A DNA stretch of 64,000 bases from Nocardia caishijiensis NBRC 108228 (GCF_001612825.1 NZ_BDBE01000033.1:152386-216385), one strand, 5' to 3'. Counted from the first letter of the stretch, positions 1 to 14,166 are shown. Numbers and translations: made by a program. The notes: generated by a model not told the origin, from the letters alone.

Positions 1-687
1 AGCGCGATCGCCCGTCAGTGCGGCGCCGGGGTCTTCCTGCACGCGGGCCCGGAGATCTCGGTCGCCTCCACCAAGGCGCTCACGAACATGACGGTGTCGT
101 TCACCATGCTCGCCCTGCTGCTCGGACGGGTGCGTGATCTGTCCGCCGCCGACGGGCAGCGCATCGTCGACGGTCTTCGCGCCGTCCCCGACGCCATCGA
201 CCAGCTCATCGGCGACGAATCGGCCATCGCCGAGATCGCCCAGCGCTACGCGAAGGCACGCAGCATGTTCTTCATCGGCCGGGTGCGTGCCTGGCCCGTG
301 GCCAGGGAGGGCGCGCAGAAGCTGAAGGAAGTCAGCTACGTGCACGCCGAGGCGTATCAGGCCTCCGAACTCAAGCACGGCCCGCTCGCCCTGATCGATC
401 CGGAGATGCCGAGCGTGGTGATCGTCCCCGACGACGAACTGCTCGCCAAGAACATCAACACGATCGAGCAGATCAAGGCCCGCGGTGGTCCGGTCATCGC
501 CGTCACCAACGCGGACCTGCCCGCGAGCATCGCCGACGACGTGATCCGGGTACCGAAGGTCGCCCCGGAACTCGACCCGATGCTGCTCACCATCCCGCTC
601 CAGCTCCTGGCCTACCACTGCGCGCTCGCCCTCGGCCGCGATGTGGACAAGCCGCGCAACCTGGCCAAGAGCGTCACCGTCGAATAA
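1..687 (+). CDS. glmS: Glutamine--fructose-6-phosphate aminotransferase (isomerizing), C-terminal part
   Basis: The reading frame is open from the first base, so the gene begins outside the window. The visible 228 residues are the end of the isomerase half, built from SIS domains. The frame starts with SAIARQCGAGVF and has the GlmS-type SVASTKAL segment near residue 21. It ends with the conserved tail DKPRNLAKSVTVE. GlmS converts fructose-6-phosphate and glutamine to glucosamine-6-phosphate, the first step towards UDP-GlcNAc and the cell wall. It converges on the ABC permease gene, with only one base between the two stop codons. Confidence 0.95.
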   Translation, partial: SAIARQCGAGVFLHAGPEISVASTKALTNMTVSFTMLALLLGRVRDLSAADGQRIVDGLRAVPDAIDQLIGDESAIAEIAQRYAKARSMFFIGRVRAWPVAREGAQKLKEVSYVHAEAYQASELKHGPLALIDPEMPSVVIVPDDELLAKNINTIEQIKARGGPVIAVTNADLPASIADDVIRVPKVAPELDPMLLTIPLQLLAYHCALALGRDVDKPRNLAKSVTVE

Positions 688-688
688 G

Positions 689-1498
689 TCAGCGACTCAG
701 ATCGCGGAACCGCCGCACCGCGAGCGGAAAGAACACCGCGATCAACGCCACCGGCCACGCCACCGCCAGCAGTTCGGCGTGGTCGGCGGCCCAGGAGTCA
801 CCCGCGGCGACCGGGTTGCCGAACAGGCCGCGCACGGCGGTGGCCGTGGCCGACATCGGGTTCCATTCGATGACCGCGCCCAGCCAGGACGGCATCGACT
901 CGGGAGAGGCGATGGCGTTGGACAGGAAACTCAGCGGCCAGATCAGCAGCTGCACGGTCTGCACCAGTTCCGGTTTGCCCGCGACCATCGCCAGATAGAT
1001 CCCGATCCAGAGCATCGCGAAACGCAACAGCAGCAACAGCGCGACGCCCGCCAGGAACGCGGCGGGCCCGTCGTGCCAGCGCCAGCCGATGGCGTACCCG
1101 GCCGCGATCATCACGGCCAGGCCGAGCACGGACGACAGCATGTCGGCGACGCTGCGTCCGACCAGCACCGCCGCCGAGTTCATCGGCATCGAACGGAATC
1201 GATCGATCACCCCCTTGCCGAGGTCCTGGGTCACCGCGACCATGGTGGCGTCGAGGCCGAAAACCATGGTCATGGTGAGCATTCCGGGGACCAGGTAGTC
1301 GGTGAAGTCGCCGTCGATGCCGCGCCCGCCGCCGATCAGGTAGCTGAACATCAGCAGCATCATCACCGGGAACACCAGGCCGACGCCCACCTGGACGGGT
1401 TGGCGCGCCCAGTGCGCGAGTTCCCGCCGGGTCATGGTCCAGGAGTCGGTCAGCGCCGCGCTCAGTGTCGAGGCCGGGTGGGTCTGGATGGTGCTCAT
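689..1498 (-). CDS. DrrB-like ABC-2 type transporter permease
   Basis: This 269-residue protein is a membrane permease of the ABC-2/DrrB family. About six hydrophobic segments can be seen, for example around residues 38-56, 72-92, 118-136 and 145-172. The segment MLTMTMVFGLDATMVAVTQD and the following GVIDRFRSMPM are typical of daunorubicin-resistance-type permeases. Its start overlaps the stop of the ATPase gene by four bases (ATGA), so the two are translationally coupled and form one exporter. Substrate cannot be told from sequence; drugs or lipids are the usual cargo of the family. Confidence 0.9.
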   Translation of the reverse strand: MSTIQTHPASTLSAALTDSWTMTRRELAHWARQPVQVGVGLVFPVMMLLMFSYLIGGGRGIDGDFTDYLVPGMLTMTMVFGLDATMVAVTQDLGKGVIDRFRSMPMNSAAVLVGRSVADMLSSVLGLAVMIAAGYAIGWRWHDGPAAFLAGVALLLLLRFAMLWIGIYLAMVAGKPELVQTVQLLIWPLSFLSNAIASPESMPSWLGAVIEWNPMSATATAVRGLFGNPVAAGDSWAADHAELLAVAWPVALIAVFFPLAVRRFRDLSR

Positions 1499-2433
1499 GC
1501 CGCGTGCTCCTTGGTCAGATGCAGGAAGACTTCGTCGAGGGTGGGGCGGCGGATCGCGATGTCCTCGGCGTCGATGCCGTTGTCGCTCAGTGCCCGGACG
1601 GTTTCGGTGAGGGCGATGATCCGGTCCCCGACCGCGGCGCTCACCATTCGGCGATCCGCATCGATCACCGGATCACCGGGGACGAGCAGGGCGGCGCGGG
1701 CGAGCTGGGCCGGGTCGCGCAGCACCACGTCGATGCGGTCACCGCCGGTGCTCGCCTTCAGTTCGTCGGCGGTGCCGTCGGCGATGACCTTGCCGTGGTC
1801 GATCACCGAGATGCGGTCGGCCAGCTGGTCGGCTTCCTCGAGATACTGGGTGGTCAGCAGCACCGTGGTGCCGCCGTCGACCAGCGAGCGCACCGAGTTC
1901 CACACCTCGGTGCGCCCGCGCGGGTCGAGGCCGGTCGTCGGCTCGTCGAGGAACAGCACGCCGGGTGCGGCGATGAGCGAGGCGGCCAGGTCGAGCCGCC
2001 GCCGCATGCCGCCGCTGTACTGCTCGACCGCTTTCGTTCCGGTGTCGGCGAGCCCGAACCGGTCCAGGAGTTCCTGCGCCCTGGCACGCGCACCGCGTGC
2101 GCCCAACCGGTACAGACGGCCGAACATCTCGAGGTTCTGGCGACCGCTGAGTTTCTCGTCGACGGCGGCGTGCTGGCCGAGCAGCCCGATGCGGGAGCGG
2201 ACCTCGCGGGAGCGGGCGCGCGCGTCGAGACCGGCCACCTCCACCCGCCCCTTGTCAGGCCGCAACAGGGTGGCCAGGATCCGCACGGCGGTGGTCTTGC
2301 CCGCGCCGTTCGGGCCGAGGACGGCGTGCACGGTTCCGGTGCGCACAGCCAGGTCGAGTCCGTCGAGCGCCTGCTTCGCGCCGTACTTCTTGCGCAGGCC
2401 CTCGACGACGATCGACAGATCGTGGTCGGTCAC
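1495..2433 (-). CDS. DrrA-like ABC transporter ATP-binding protein
   Basis: A 312-residue ATPase that powers the adjacent permease. Walker A (GPNGAGKTT) is near residue 40, the signature YSGGMRRRLDLA near 140 and Walker B VLFLDEPTTGLD near 160. The C-terminal tail of about 90 residues is the one seen in DrrA-type exporters and includes RRPTLDEVFLHLT. I chose the GTG at 2433 because GGGAGGG lies just upstream on the minus strand; a longer frame reaches 2499 but would run through the operators. The promoter region holds the repeated PadR-type operator, so the exporter is probably repressed by the divergent PadR protein. Confidence 0.9.
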   Translation of the reverse strand: MTDHDLSIVVEGLRKKYGAKQALDGLDLAVRTGTVHAVLGPNGAGKTTAVRILATLLRPDKGRVEVAGLDARARSREVRSRIGLLGQHAAVDEKLSGRQNLEMFGRLYRLGARGARARAQELLDRFGLADTGTKAVEQYSGGMRRRLDLAASLIAAPGVLFLDEPTTGLDPRGRTEVWNSVRSLVDGGTTVLLTTQYLEEADQLADRISVIDHGKVIADGTADELKASTGGDRIDVVLRDPAQLARAALLVPGDPVIDADRRMVSAAVGDRIIALTETVRALSDNGIDAEDIAIRRPTLDEVFLHLTKEHAA

Positions 2434-2448
2434 TTCACCCTCCCATTG

Positions 2449-2531
2449 GTCAAACTTGACTAGATCGGCGAAACTACGCCCGGTTCGGCAATTAGTCAAA
2501 CTTGATTACCCGTTCGGCTAGTCAAACTTGA
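2449..2531. promoter_or_regulatory. Three copies of a GTCAAACTTGA operator between exporter and padR
   Basis: The motif GTCAAACTTGA occurs three times in 83 bases: 2449-2460 (with a final C, the complete palindrome GTCAA-AC-TTGAC), 2495-2505 and 2521-2531. The core is the inverted repeat TCAA-N2-TTGA; two copies are preceded by TA. Spacings are 46 and 26 bases. The array fills the gap between the divergent exporter and PadR genes, the classical place for an autoregulatory PadR operator. That PadR binds it is inference from position. Confidence 0.75.
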
Positions 2532-2573
2532 TCCGCTGATAGCTTGGATGCCACACGCGGAAGGGAGACGGCC

Positions 2574-3212
2574 ATGTCAGCGATCCGGCTGCTGGTTCTC
2601 GGCGCGGTCCGTCAGCACGGGCGCGCACACGGTTACCAGGTGCGCAACGACCTGGAGTTCTGGGGCGCCAACGAATGGTCCAATGCCAAACCCGGGTCGA
2701 TCTACCACGCCCTCAAACACATGGCCAAGCAGGGACTTCTGCTCGCCCACGAGGTCGCGCCCAGCGTCGCGGGCGGACCGCCACGCGTCGAATACGAGCT
2801 CACCGAGGCCGGGACCGAGGAATACTTCGCCCTGCTGCGTGAGGCCATCACCACCTACGACCAGAAGATGGACATGCTCTCGGCGGGCATCGGTTTCATG
2901 GTCGACCTACCGCGCGACGAGGTGGTGACCCTGCTGGAACAGCGCATCGGCAAACTCGAGCAGTGGCGGGCCTCGGTCACCGAGTACTACTCCCCCGAGC
3001 AGGGGCCGGGACAGCTCGGGCACATCGGCGAGATCATGCACATGTGGGTTCACTCGGCCGACAGCGAAGCCACCTGGACGCGCGGCCTCGTCGCACGTAT
3101 CGCCGGGGGTGCGTACGTCTTCGCCGGTGAGGGCGAACCGTTCGTCGGTGTCCTCGCCGACGACGAGCCCAATCCGTTCGGTACCGGTCCGCACCCGACG
3201 GACCTGCGGTAG
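2574..3212 (+). CDS. PadR-family transcriptional regulator
   Basis: A 212-residue regulator with the N-terminal PadR winged helix. Visible marks are the opening MSAIRLLVLGAV, the GYQVRNDLE helix and the block GSIYHALKHMAKQGLL (residues about 43-58), followed by the EYELTEAG wing. The C-terminal half is mostly helical, as in the two-domain PadR proteins used for dimerisation. The ATG at 2574 has AAGGGAG six bases upstream, so it is preferred to earlier in-frame starts. It is divergent from the DrrAB-type exporter and probably represses both it and itself through the three repeats in between, releasing DNA when it binds the exported compound. Confidence 0.9.
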   Translation: MSAIRLLVLGAVRQHGRAHGYQVRNDLEFWGANEWSNAKPGSIYHALKHMAKQGLLLAHEVAPSVAGGPPRVEYELTEAGTEEYFALLREAITTYDQKMDMLSAGIGFMVDLPRDEVVTLLEQRIGKLEQWRASVTEYYSPEQGPGQLGHIGEIMHMWVHSADSEATWTRGLVARIAGGAYVFAGEGEPFVGVLADDEPNPFGTGPHPTDLR

Positions 3213-3296
3213 TCGGGGCGCACCGGCGGGTTGTCACACTCGCGGCCTCGGCGTCGTCTCTCCTGTGCCCGACCGTCGCGCACCCAGGAGAGACAC

Positions 3297-3692
3297 ATGC
3301 CTTTGGATATCAGCAACCCCGCCGAGCTGCACGATCCCACCGGTTTCGGCTACAGCCACGTGGCCAGGGTGACCGGTGAGCTCGTGCTGATCGCGGGCCA
3401 GTACGACTCGGATGCCCAGGGACACACCACGACCGACGATTTCGCGGGGCAGGTCGAGCGCGCCTTCACCAACCTCGGTGTCGCGCTGCGCTCCGCGGGG
3501 CTCGACTACGGCGACGTCGCCCAGCTGCGGACGTTCATCGTCGAGCACGACCTCGAGAAACTGACCGTGCTCGGCACGGCGATCGCCCGGATCTGGGGCG
3601 AACGGCCGCCTACGCAGACCCTGCTCGGTGTCGCCGCGCTCGCCCTGCCGGGGATGCTGTTCGAAGTGGACGCGCTCGCGGTCCGCGCCTGA
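3297..3692 (+). CDS. RidA (YjgF/YER057c/UK114) family protein
   Basis: A 131-residue single-domain protein of the RidA superfamily. Members are trimers, and the best known hydrolyse reactive enamine/imine intermediates made by PLP enzymes. Visible family features are GELVLIAGQYDSDAQG near residue 26, the helix QVERAFTNLGVALRSAGLDY, the strand LRTFIVEH and the PPTQTLLGVAALALPGMLFEVDALAV end. The canonical RidA arginine is not evident, since the segment reads PTQTLLG, so the protein may be an Rid subfamily member of other function. The ATG at 3297 has AGGAG upstream. It stands alone between padR and a convergent unknown gene. Confidence 0.85.
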   Translation: MPLDISNPAELHDPTGFGYSHVARVTGELVLIAGQYDSDAQGHTTTDDFAGQVERAFTNLGVALRSAGLDYGDVAQLRTFIVEHDLEKLTVLGTAIARIWGERPPTQTLLGVAALALPGMLFEVDALAVRA

Positions 3693-3696
3693 GGGG

Positions 3697-4161
3697 TCAA
3701 CCGGCGCCGACGGGAACCGTCCAGCTGGTCCGGTCGACGACGCGCAGGGAGTGGTCGAGTTCGAAGACCTGGACGAGGGTTTCGGCGAGACCCAGATCGT
3801 CGTCGGCCAGGCCGTACAGCGACAGCAGGAAACACGGTTGCCCGGCGACCGGCTCGACCACGACGGGGCAGCCCGACAGCAGCATGAGGACGGTGGCCAG
3901 GTCCTCGGCGTGGTCACCGCATCCGCACCCGGCCGCGGCGGCCTCGATGAGGTCACCCGGGTGCGGGACGACGTCGTCGAGGGTGATGCCGTCCCAATGG
4001 TTTCGCGGACCGAACAGGGTCCGATCACTGTGGCTGAGCCAGTGCTGCCTGGCGCGGGCGAGCAGCTGGGCGAGTCGCGTCCCGCACCGGTCCCGGTCGA
4101 GAACCTCGACGAACAAACGGCATCGGTGGCACTCGGCGGTGATCCGTCCCGGCCCCGTCAT
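3697..4161 (-). CDS. Unknown protein, second gene of a coupled pair
   Basis: A 154-residue protein I do not recognise. It has no signal peptide or clear membrane segment. There are two Cys near the N-terminus (ECHRC) and a GCGCGDHAEDLATVLMLLSG stretch around residues 78-97; the end reads QVFELDHSLRVVDRTSWTVP. The ATG at 4161 overlaps the stop of the upstream membrane-protein gene by four bases, so the two are probably one operon and may act together. The Cys/His content could allow metal binding, but the pattern matches no zinc finger I know. Confidence 0.6.
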   Translation of the reverse strand: MTGPGRITAECHRCRLFVEVLDRDRCGTRLAQLLARARQHWLSHSDRTLFGPRNHWDGITLDDVVPHPGDLIEAAAAGCGCGDHAEDLATVLMLLSGCPVVVEPVAGQPCFLLSLYGLADDDLGLAETLVQVFELDHSLRVVDRTSWTVPVGAG

Positions 4162-4547
4162 CGCGCACCCCGGACGGCGAGACCGGGCATCCCCATCCGG
4201 GGACGAAGGCCGGTCGGCACCCGAACCCGCACCGTTGTGGTGTCGGGCGCCGGGCGGGGTGCGCGACGCCGCCAGGCCGTGGCCAACAACCAGGCTCCGG
4301 TGACCAGACACACCACCACGGCGGCGATCGCCACCACCAGCGACGCCGTCACCGCCGTGCCGACCTGCGGCGCACCAGCCCGATACTCCAGGACCGCGGC
4401 CACGACCGGGCCTGTCATTCCGCCGCCCGCGGCGAGCAACACCATCGCCCCGGTGACCAGTTCCGTCACCCGCAACGGCCGCCGCACACGCACGCGAACC
4501 GCCCGACGGCTTTCCCGCAGCGAACCCTTCTCTGCCCCGACCACCAT
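4158..4547 (-). CDS. Small two-helix membrane protein of unknown function
   Basis: About 129 residues. A basic N-terminus precedes two hydrophobic helices (about residues 31-52 and 65-90), then a basic tail ending near RMGMPGLAVRGAR. I do not recognise a family. It ends in an ATGA overlap with the next gene, which supports it being translated. An in-frame ATG at 4562 is an alternative start; neither has a strong ribosome-binding site. The 278 bases upstream to 4825 hold no other gene I can support. Confidence 0.55.
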   Translation of the reverse strand: MVVGAEKGSLRESRRAVRVRVRRPLRVTELVTGAMVLLAAGGGMTGPVVAAVLEYRAGAPQVGTAVTASLVVAIAAVVVCLVTGAWLLATAWRRRAPRPAPDTTTVRVRVPTGLRPRMGMPGLAVRGAR

Positions 4548-4825
4548 TTTCGGCCACCCCATTTCTGCTGAGCATGCGCACATTCGAACCGGGATCTGCA
4601 CCGTATAACGGCGAGTAACTTCCGGACGAAAATGAAATCGAACAGACACCAGCAACCGGTCAGCGACCGCCCGTGGCGGCGATGAGCAGGGGTTTCCGGA
4701 CTCGCTCGGTGTCAGTCCGGTCTCGGCGCGAAAGGCGGACAGAACGAACGGCCGCCCTGGCGAGTCGAGGCCACCGGGGCCCGCTGACCGCGACGACAGC
4801 GCGCCTACCCCGCTACGCTCGGGGG

Positions 4826-5095
4826 ATGCCAGGACCACAGACGCCGCCGCGCAACGGTGCTGGACTGCTCTCGCTGGTCCTCGGTATCTTCGCCTGCGGT
4901 TTCTCCGTGATCCCGTTCGCGAGTGAGTTCCTCGCGGTGCCCGCGGCCGTGATCGCGGTCGGCGCGGCGTTCGTCGGCTGGGACCGGATCGAACGCGGGA
5001 TCGCGACCAATCGGGCCGACACCATCGCCGGTGGCGTCCTCGGCGCGCTCGCGCTCGGCGTCGCGACGCTGGTCTACCTCGCGACACACAGCTAG
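4826..5095 (+). CDS. Small membrane protein (DUF4190-like)
   Basis: An 89-residue protein with two hydrophobic segments, GLLSLVLGIFACGFSVIPFA around residues 13-32 and the last 25 residues (GGVLGALALGVATLVYLAT). The arrangement of a Pro-rich start, two helices and a short polar loop resembles the small DUF4190-type membrane proteins of actinobacteria, but this is only likeness of layout. A run of G directly precedes the ATG at 4826. It converges on the papain-like gene and the two share a CTAG stop at 5092-5095. Confidence 0.6.
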   Translation: MPGPQTPPRNGAGLLSLVLGIFACGFSVIPFASEFLAVPAAVIAVGAAFVGWDRIERGIATNRADTIAGGVLGALALGVATLVYLATHS

Positions 5096-7092
5096 ACCTC
5101 CTCGGCCGCGGCACCTTCCTCCGGCAGTCGATCCGCGCCCCAACTGCGCCGGATGTACCCGGTGACCCGATCGAGTTCCGCGCGGTCGACGGCGGCCGAT
5201 TCGCCGGGTTCGAGCGGGTCGAAGTGGAAGATGTAGAGCCGCGAGGCGAACTGTTCGAAGGGCAGCGACGCCTCGCCGAATCGTTCCCCGTGCCCGGCGG
5301 TGCCGACGACCACGCCGTCACCCCAGTCCTGACCGCTGTCATTGTTGGGGTTGTAGAAGTACACGCGCATCTTGCCTTGCGGGTCCAGGCTCACGCGCAG
5401 CACGGTGATGGCATGCCAGCCGACGAAGCGGGCAGCGCTGTCGGTGACCGCGATCCCGGCGGGCTGCGGGTGGATGACGGGCTGGTTGCCGTTGTAGAAG
5501 GGGTGATAGCTGGCGTAGAAATGGCGCTGGAAGTCGTCGAGGTCGACGATCTTGCCGGTGGCGACATCGACATTGATGCGAAAACCTCGGCCCGACCACC
5601 AGCCGTGGAATTCGGGGTTGATCCAGCGGTGCGGGTCGCCCTCGCGCCCGGCGCACCGGCGGCCCATTTCGGCGTAGATGCGGTCCAGGTGGGGCACCAC
5701 CAGCAGTGATACCGGGTCGAGGTCGTGGTGGGGCAGTGCGTTCACCTGCTCCCCCGACTCGCGTGACGACAGTGGCCGACCTTCGAAGTGCATGACGATC
5801 TCGTCGTCACGCGCCGCCCACACCACCGTCTGCAACAGGTAGTCGGGATCGTTGTAGGCCCACATCGACAGCGCCCGCGCCGACTGACAGGTGGGGTTGT
5901 CACCCTGGCCGATGCCGAGCGGCTGCCCCAGTACCGACAGCACGCCCGCGAGCAACCGTGCGCGCGGGTCGGGCACGGCGCCGAACACCTCGGTCAACCG
6001 CTGCTGGGAATGCGGCGACAGCCGCAGCGACAACTGCCGCCACAGCGCGGGCGCCACCGGCGGCTGATAGAGGATGCCGCGCTCGAGCAGCAACGCCAAA
6101 CCGTAGACACACTGGGCTGTTTCGACGAACACGGCCTGCTCGATCAGGGTGCGCACGAGTTCGTGGTAGCAGAGCAGGCTGTCGCGACCGGTGCTCGACA
6201 GTCCCATCGCCTCACCGAGCAGGTATTCGCCTTTGCCGAGCAGAAAGCGCAGCAGCACAGCGTGATACGGCGACACCAGACCGGTGTCGTGCATGGAGCG
6301 CGCGAAACCTGTCGCCTCGTATTGCAAGGCGCTGTCGTCCATGGATTCGAGGCGGGCGCGGTAGATCTCGACGCCCGGGTCCTCCCGGCACCCCTCGGTG
6401 GTGCCGTAGAGGCTGCTGATGAGCCGATCGGCGCCGAGCCCACTTGCGCCGAGATCGACATCGGGATTGGCTCTGGCCACCGCGATCTGGGTGATCATCC
6501 GCTTCACCGCGTCGACCTGGATGGGCCGTTGTCGCAGAATGCGCCAGATCTCGTCCACGAGATTCTCGAGCACCTTCTCGTACCCGACCTCGGCGACCAG
6601 GTAGTGCAGCAGCTCGCGCGGCACCTGCGCCATCCGGCCCTGTTGTTCGCGCTCGGCCTCCGACGGCGGCGAGAACAGCAGCGACAGGTTCACCGCGAGC
6701 ACCTGCGACAGGTGCTCGGCGGCCGCCGCGGCCGAGATCAGCGGATGCTCGTAATCGCCCTTGGTCACAGCGAGCAACCGCAGATCGCTCACCGCCTCCA
6801 CCACAACGGTGTCGGCGTTGGCGCTGCGCAGCGAACCGGTGCTCAGCGCCGGAATGAGAATCTGCGGTTGCGCCCAATCGGTGCCGAGGAACAGGCCTGC
6901 CGCCTCGAGGCGCTGCGCTCGCTCGCGTACCGCCGCACACCCGCCCGGCACCAGCAGTACCCGGCGCAGCGCGTCGAGCACCCTGGGCAGCTTCACCTGC
7001 TTGCCGAATTCGCCGGTGTCGTAGAGGGCACCGGTGGCGTGGTCGAGGGTGGCGAGACGCTTGTCGAGCGTCGCCTGGTCGCGTGGACTCAA
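5092..7092 (-). CDS. Large protein with papain-like Gln/Cys/His/Asn pattern, partner of ATP-grasp
   Basis: A 666-residue protein that I cannot place in a named family. The first 390 residues are mostly helical. The C-terminal third has a papain-like order of residues. Gln396-Gly397 lies six residues before Cys402 (GQGDNPTCQSARALS), the same spacing as the oxyanion Gln and nucleophile Cys of papain. His560 is in FVGWHAITV, and Asn/Asp 581-585 are in FYNPNNDSGQ. WWSGRGFRINVD (about 498) and the paired aromatic strands resemble the core of cysteine peptidases and transglutaminase-like enzymes. It begins with TTG (7092), 12 bases after the ATP-grasp gene. It could cleave or transfer what the ligase makes. 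Confidence 0.7.
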   Translation of the reverse strand: MSPRDQATLDKRLATLDHATGALYDTGEFGKQVKLPRVLDALRRVLLVPGGCAAVRERAQRLEAAGLFLGTDWAQPQILIPALSTGSLRSANADTVVVEAVSDLRLLAVTKGDYEHPLISAAAAAEHLSQVLAVNLSLLFSPPSEAEREQQGRMAQVPRELLHYLVAEVGYEKVLENLVDEIWRILRQRPIQVDAVKRMITQIAVARANPDVDLGASGLGADRLISSLYGTTEGCREDPGVEIYRARLESMDDSALQYEATGFARSMHDTGLVSPYHAVLLRFLLGKGEYLLGEAMGLSSTGRDSLLCYHELVRTLIEQAVFVETAQCVYGLALLLERGILYQPPVAPALWRQLSLRLSPHSQQRLTEVFGAVPDPRARLLAGVLSVLGQPLGIGQGDNPTCQSARALSMWAYNDPDYLLQTVVWAARDDEIVMHFEGRPLSSRESGEQVNALPHHDLDPVSLLVVPHLDRIYAEMGRRCAGREGDPHRWINPEFHGWWSGRGFRINVDVATGKIVDLDDFQRHFYASYHPFYNGNQPVIHPQPAGIAVTDSAARFVGWHAITVLRVSLDPQGKMRVYFYNPNNDSGQDWGDGVVVGTAGHGERFGEASLPFEQFASRLYIFHFDPLEPGESAAVDRAELDRVTGYIRRSWGADRLPEEGAAAEEV

Positions 7093-7104
7093 TCGCCGAT
7101 CCGA

Positions 7105-8352
7105 TCAGATGTAGAAGTCGAGCTCTTCTTGTCGCTTCAGCAGATCCCGCAGAGTGTACGGATCGTCACCGAAGAAGTAGAGCAGGCCCCAATGGTTACC
7201 GAAAGCTGTTCGCTTGGTGACTTTCTCGGCCAACGGCTCGGTGAGCTCGTGGGACTCGAAGTAGTCGTGGTCCTCGGTTTCCGGCGGAATCGACAGCTGG
7301 CTGACCACGCGCCTGCGCGGATACACCCCGAAGCACCCGGCGTGCCCGGTGGCGTCGACGACTTCCTTCGGGAAGAAGGCGTCGATCTCCTCGTCGGTGG
7401 TCTTCGGGTCGAAGGCAAGCACCAGCGCGTGATAGGCGTTGAAACCGTAGGTGCGTTCGAGGAGTTCGAACACCTTGAAACCCGGTGGCCGATAGGCGAC
7501 CTCGCCGAAATACATCTCGCCGTCGCTGGTGACGAAGTACTCGGGATGGATGAAGCCGAACTCGATATCGAAAGTCTTGATGAGCTTTTCGACCTGACGG
7601 GTGATCTCCGGCCGATACTTCTCGAGTTCAGGAGTGGCCGGAACGAAGACCGAATAGCCGAGGGTGACGTATTCGGAGATGTTGAGAAAACAGATGCGGC
7701 CCTTGTGCACCCAGGCCTCCACCGCGAACTCCCAGCCGTCGAGGTGCGATTCCATCAGCATCGGGAACTCGTCGTCGGGGATGGTGTCGATCTCGTCGGG
7801 CGTGCGGATCACGCGGTGGCCGAGGCAACCCGCCTTGTCGAAGGCCTTGAGGTGTATCGGGTCGTTGGGGTCGCCGTCGAGCTTGAGCAGGGTCTGGTTG
7901 ACCCGCTTGAGGAAACGAGCCACGTCGTCGCGATCGTGCGCCTCCTCGAAGATACCGACCCGGATGCCGCCGAGCTGGGCGCGCCGCTTCATCAGCGACT
8001 TGTCGCGCAGCAGCATGGCCTGGCCGAGCAGGCGAGGGTTGTCGAGCAGCACCGAGTTGATCGCGCCCGCCCATTCGACGGTTTCCTCGAAGATCGGGAT
8101 GGCGACGTCGACGCCCAGATCCTTCAGCGTTTCCGCGATCTCCATCGAACGATCGTTGAGTCGTTCGAAATCCCATGGGATATAGGGAATGTTGTGTTCT
8201 GTGCAATAATCTTGCGCCCAAGCGGGGGCTACCACGATGTAGCGCCGATCGAAACGATCGACGGCCGCCACGGCGTTCAAACTCCAGCCCAAAAGGGCGA
8301 TATAGCCTTTGTTCGGATTTCGACTCTGGGATTCGTCAGCGGAAATCGACAA
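7105..8352 (-). CDS. ATP-grasp carboxylate-amine ligase-like protein
   Basis: A 415-residue ATP-grasp enzyme. After a Rossmann-like preATP-grasp part (YIALLGWSLNAVAAVDRF, residues 17-34) come DKSLMK (117-122) and the ATP-loop region HLKAFDKAGCLGHRVI (168-182). Then ESHLDGWEFAVEAWV (201-215) and the metal/ATP site GEVAYRPPG (283-291), which corresponds to the usual E-x-N-x-R. Such enzymes activate a carboxylate as acyl-phosphate and join it to an amine. The acceptor is unknown. The start is TTG at 8352, preceded by AAGGGATAAGG. It is the first gene of a two-gene operon with the papain-like protein. An N-terminal Ser/Asn-rich stretch lacks a signal peptide, so it is cytoplasmic. Confidence 0.85.
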   Translation of the reverse strand: MSISADESQSRNPNKGYIALLGWSLNAVAAVDRFDRRYIVVAPAWAQDYCTEHNIPYIPWDFERLNDRSMEIAETLKDLGVDVAIPIFEETVEWAGAINSVLLDNPRLLGQAMLLRDKSLMKRRAQLGGIRVGIFEEAHDRDDVARFLKRVNQTLLKLDGDPNDPIHLKAFDKAGCLGHRVIRTPDEIDTIPDDEFPMLMESHLDGWEFAVEAWVHKGRICFLNISEYVTLGYSVFVPATPELEKYRPEITRQVEKLIKTFDIEFGFIHPEYFVTSDGEMYFGEVAYRPPGFKVFELLERTYGFNAYHALVLAFDPKTTDEEIDAFFPKEVVDATGHAGCFGVYPRRRVVSQLSIPPETEDHDYFESHELTEPLAEKVTKRTAFGNHWGLLYFFGDDPYTLRDLLKRQEELDFYI

Positions 8353-8434
8353 ACCTTATCCCTTCTCGATCGACAGCCGACAGGCTGCCAACCGAGAATT
8401 ACCCAGTTCCGGCCGACGAAATCATGACGAAGCT

Positions 8435-8468
8435 GTGACCGGCCGCCCCGGACGGGACGGCCGGTCAC
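8435..8468 (-). terminator. Hairpin after the acyl-CoA carboxylase gene
   Basis: A perfect 11-bp inverted repeat, GTGACCGGCCG at 8435-8445 and CGGCCGGTCAC at 8458-8468, with a 12-base loop. It lies ten bases past the stop of the carboxylase gene on the minus strand. No long T-run follows, which is usual in high-GC actinobacteria. Confidence 0.7.
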
Positions 8469-8478
8469 CCGAAACCGC

Positions 8479-13935
<5,457 letters not shown>

Positions 13936-14166
13936 TCGCCGACTCCTTCCACAATTCTCCAAGGACCTGGCCCGGACGGGTGAGGTTGCGAAACTCGCGA
14001 TTGCTGGCAGTCTGCCCTCTTCTGCCACGTATGTGTACCGCGAGGCGCGGTTACCCGCACGTATCGTTGTCCGAAGCGGCAGCGCGCGTCTGGCGATACA
14101 GACATATCGCCGCGTCGTGCAGATGATTACGGATGGCGAGCCGAATGCGTTCGAGGCGGACACACG

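Noticed and set aside
641..2521. A long plus-strand frame opposite the DrrAB genes
   Set aside because: Low-complexity Arg/His/Gln protein antisense to two clear ABC transporter genes.
5788..8427. An 879-residue plus-strand frame opposite the ATP-grasp/papain-like pair
   Set aside because: Antisense composition bias; both minus-strand proteins have conserved motifs, this frame has none.
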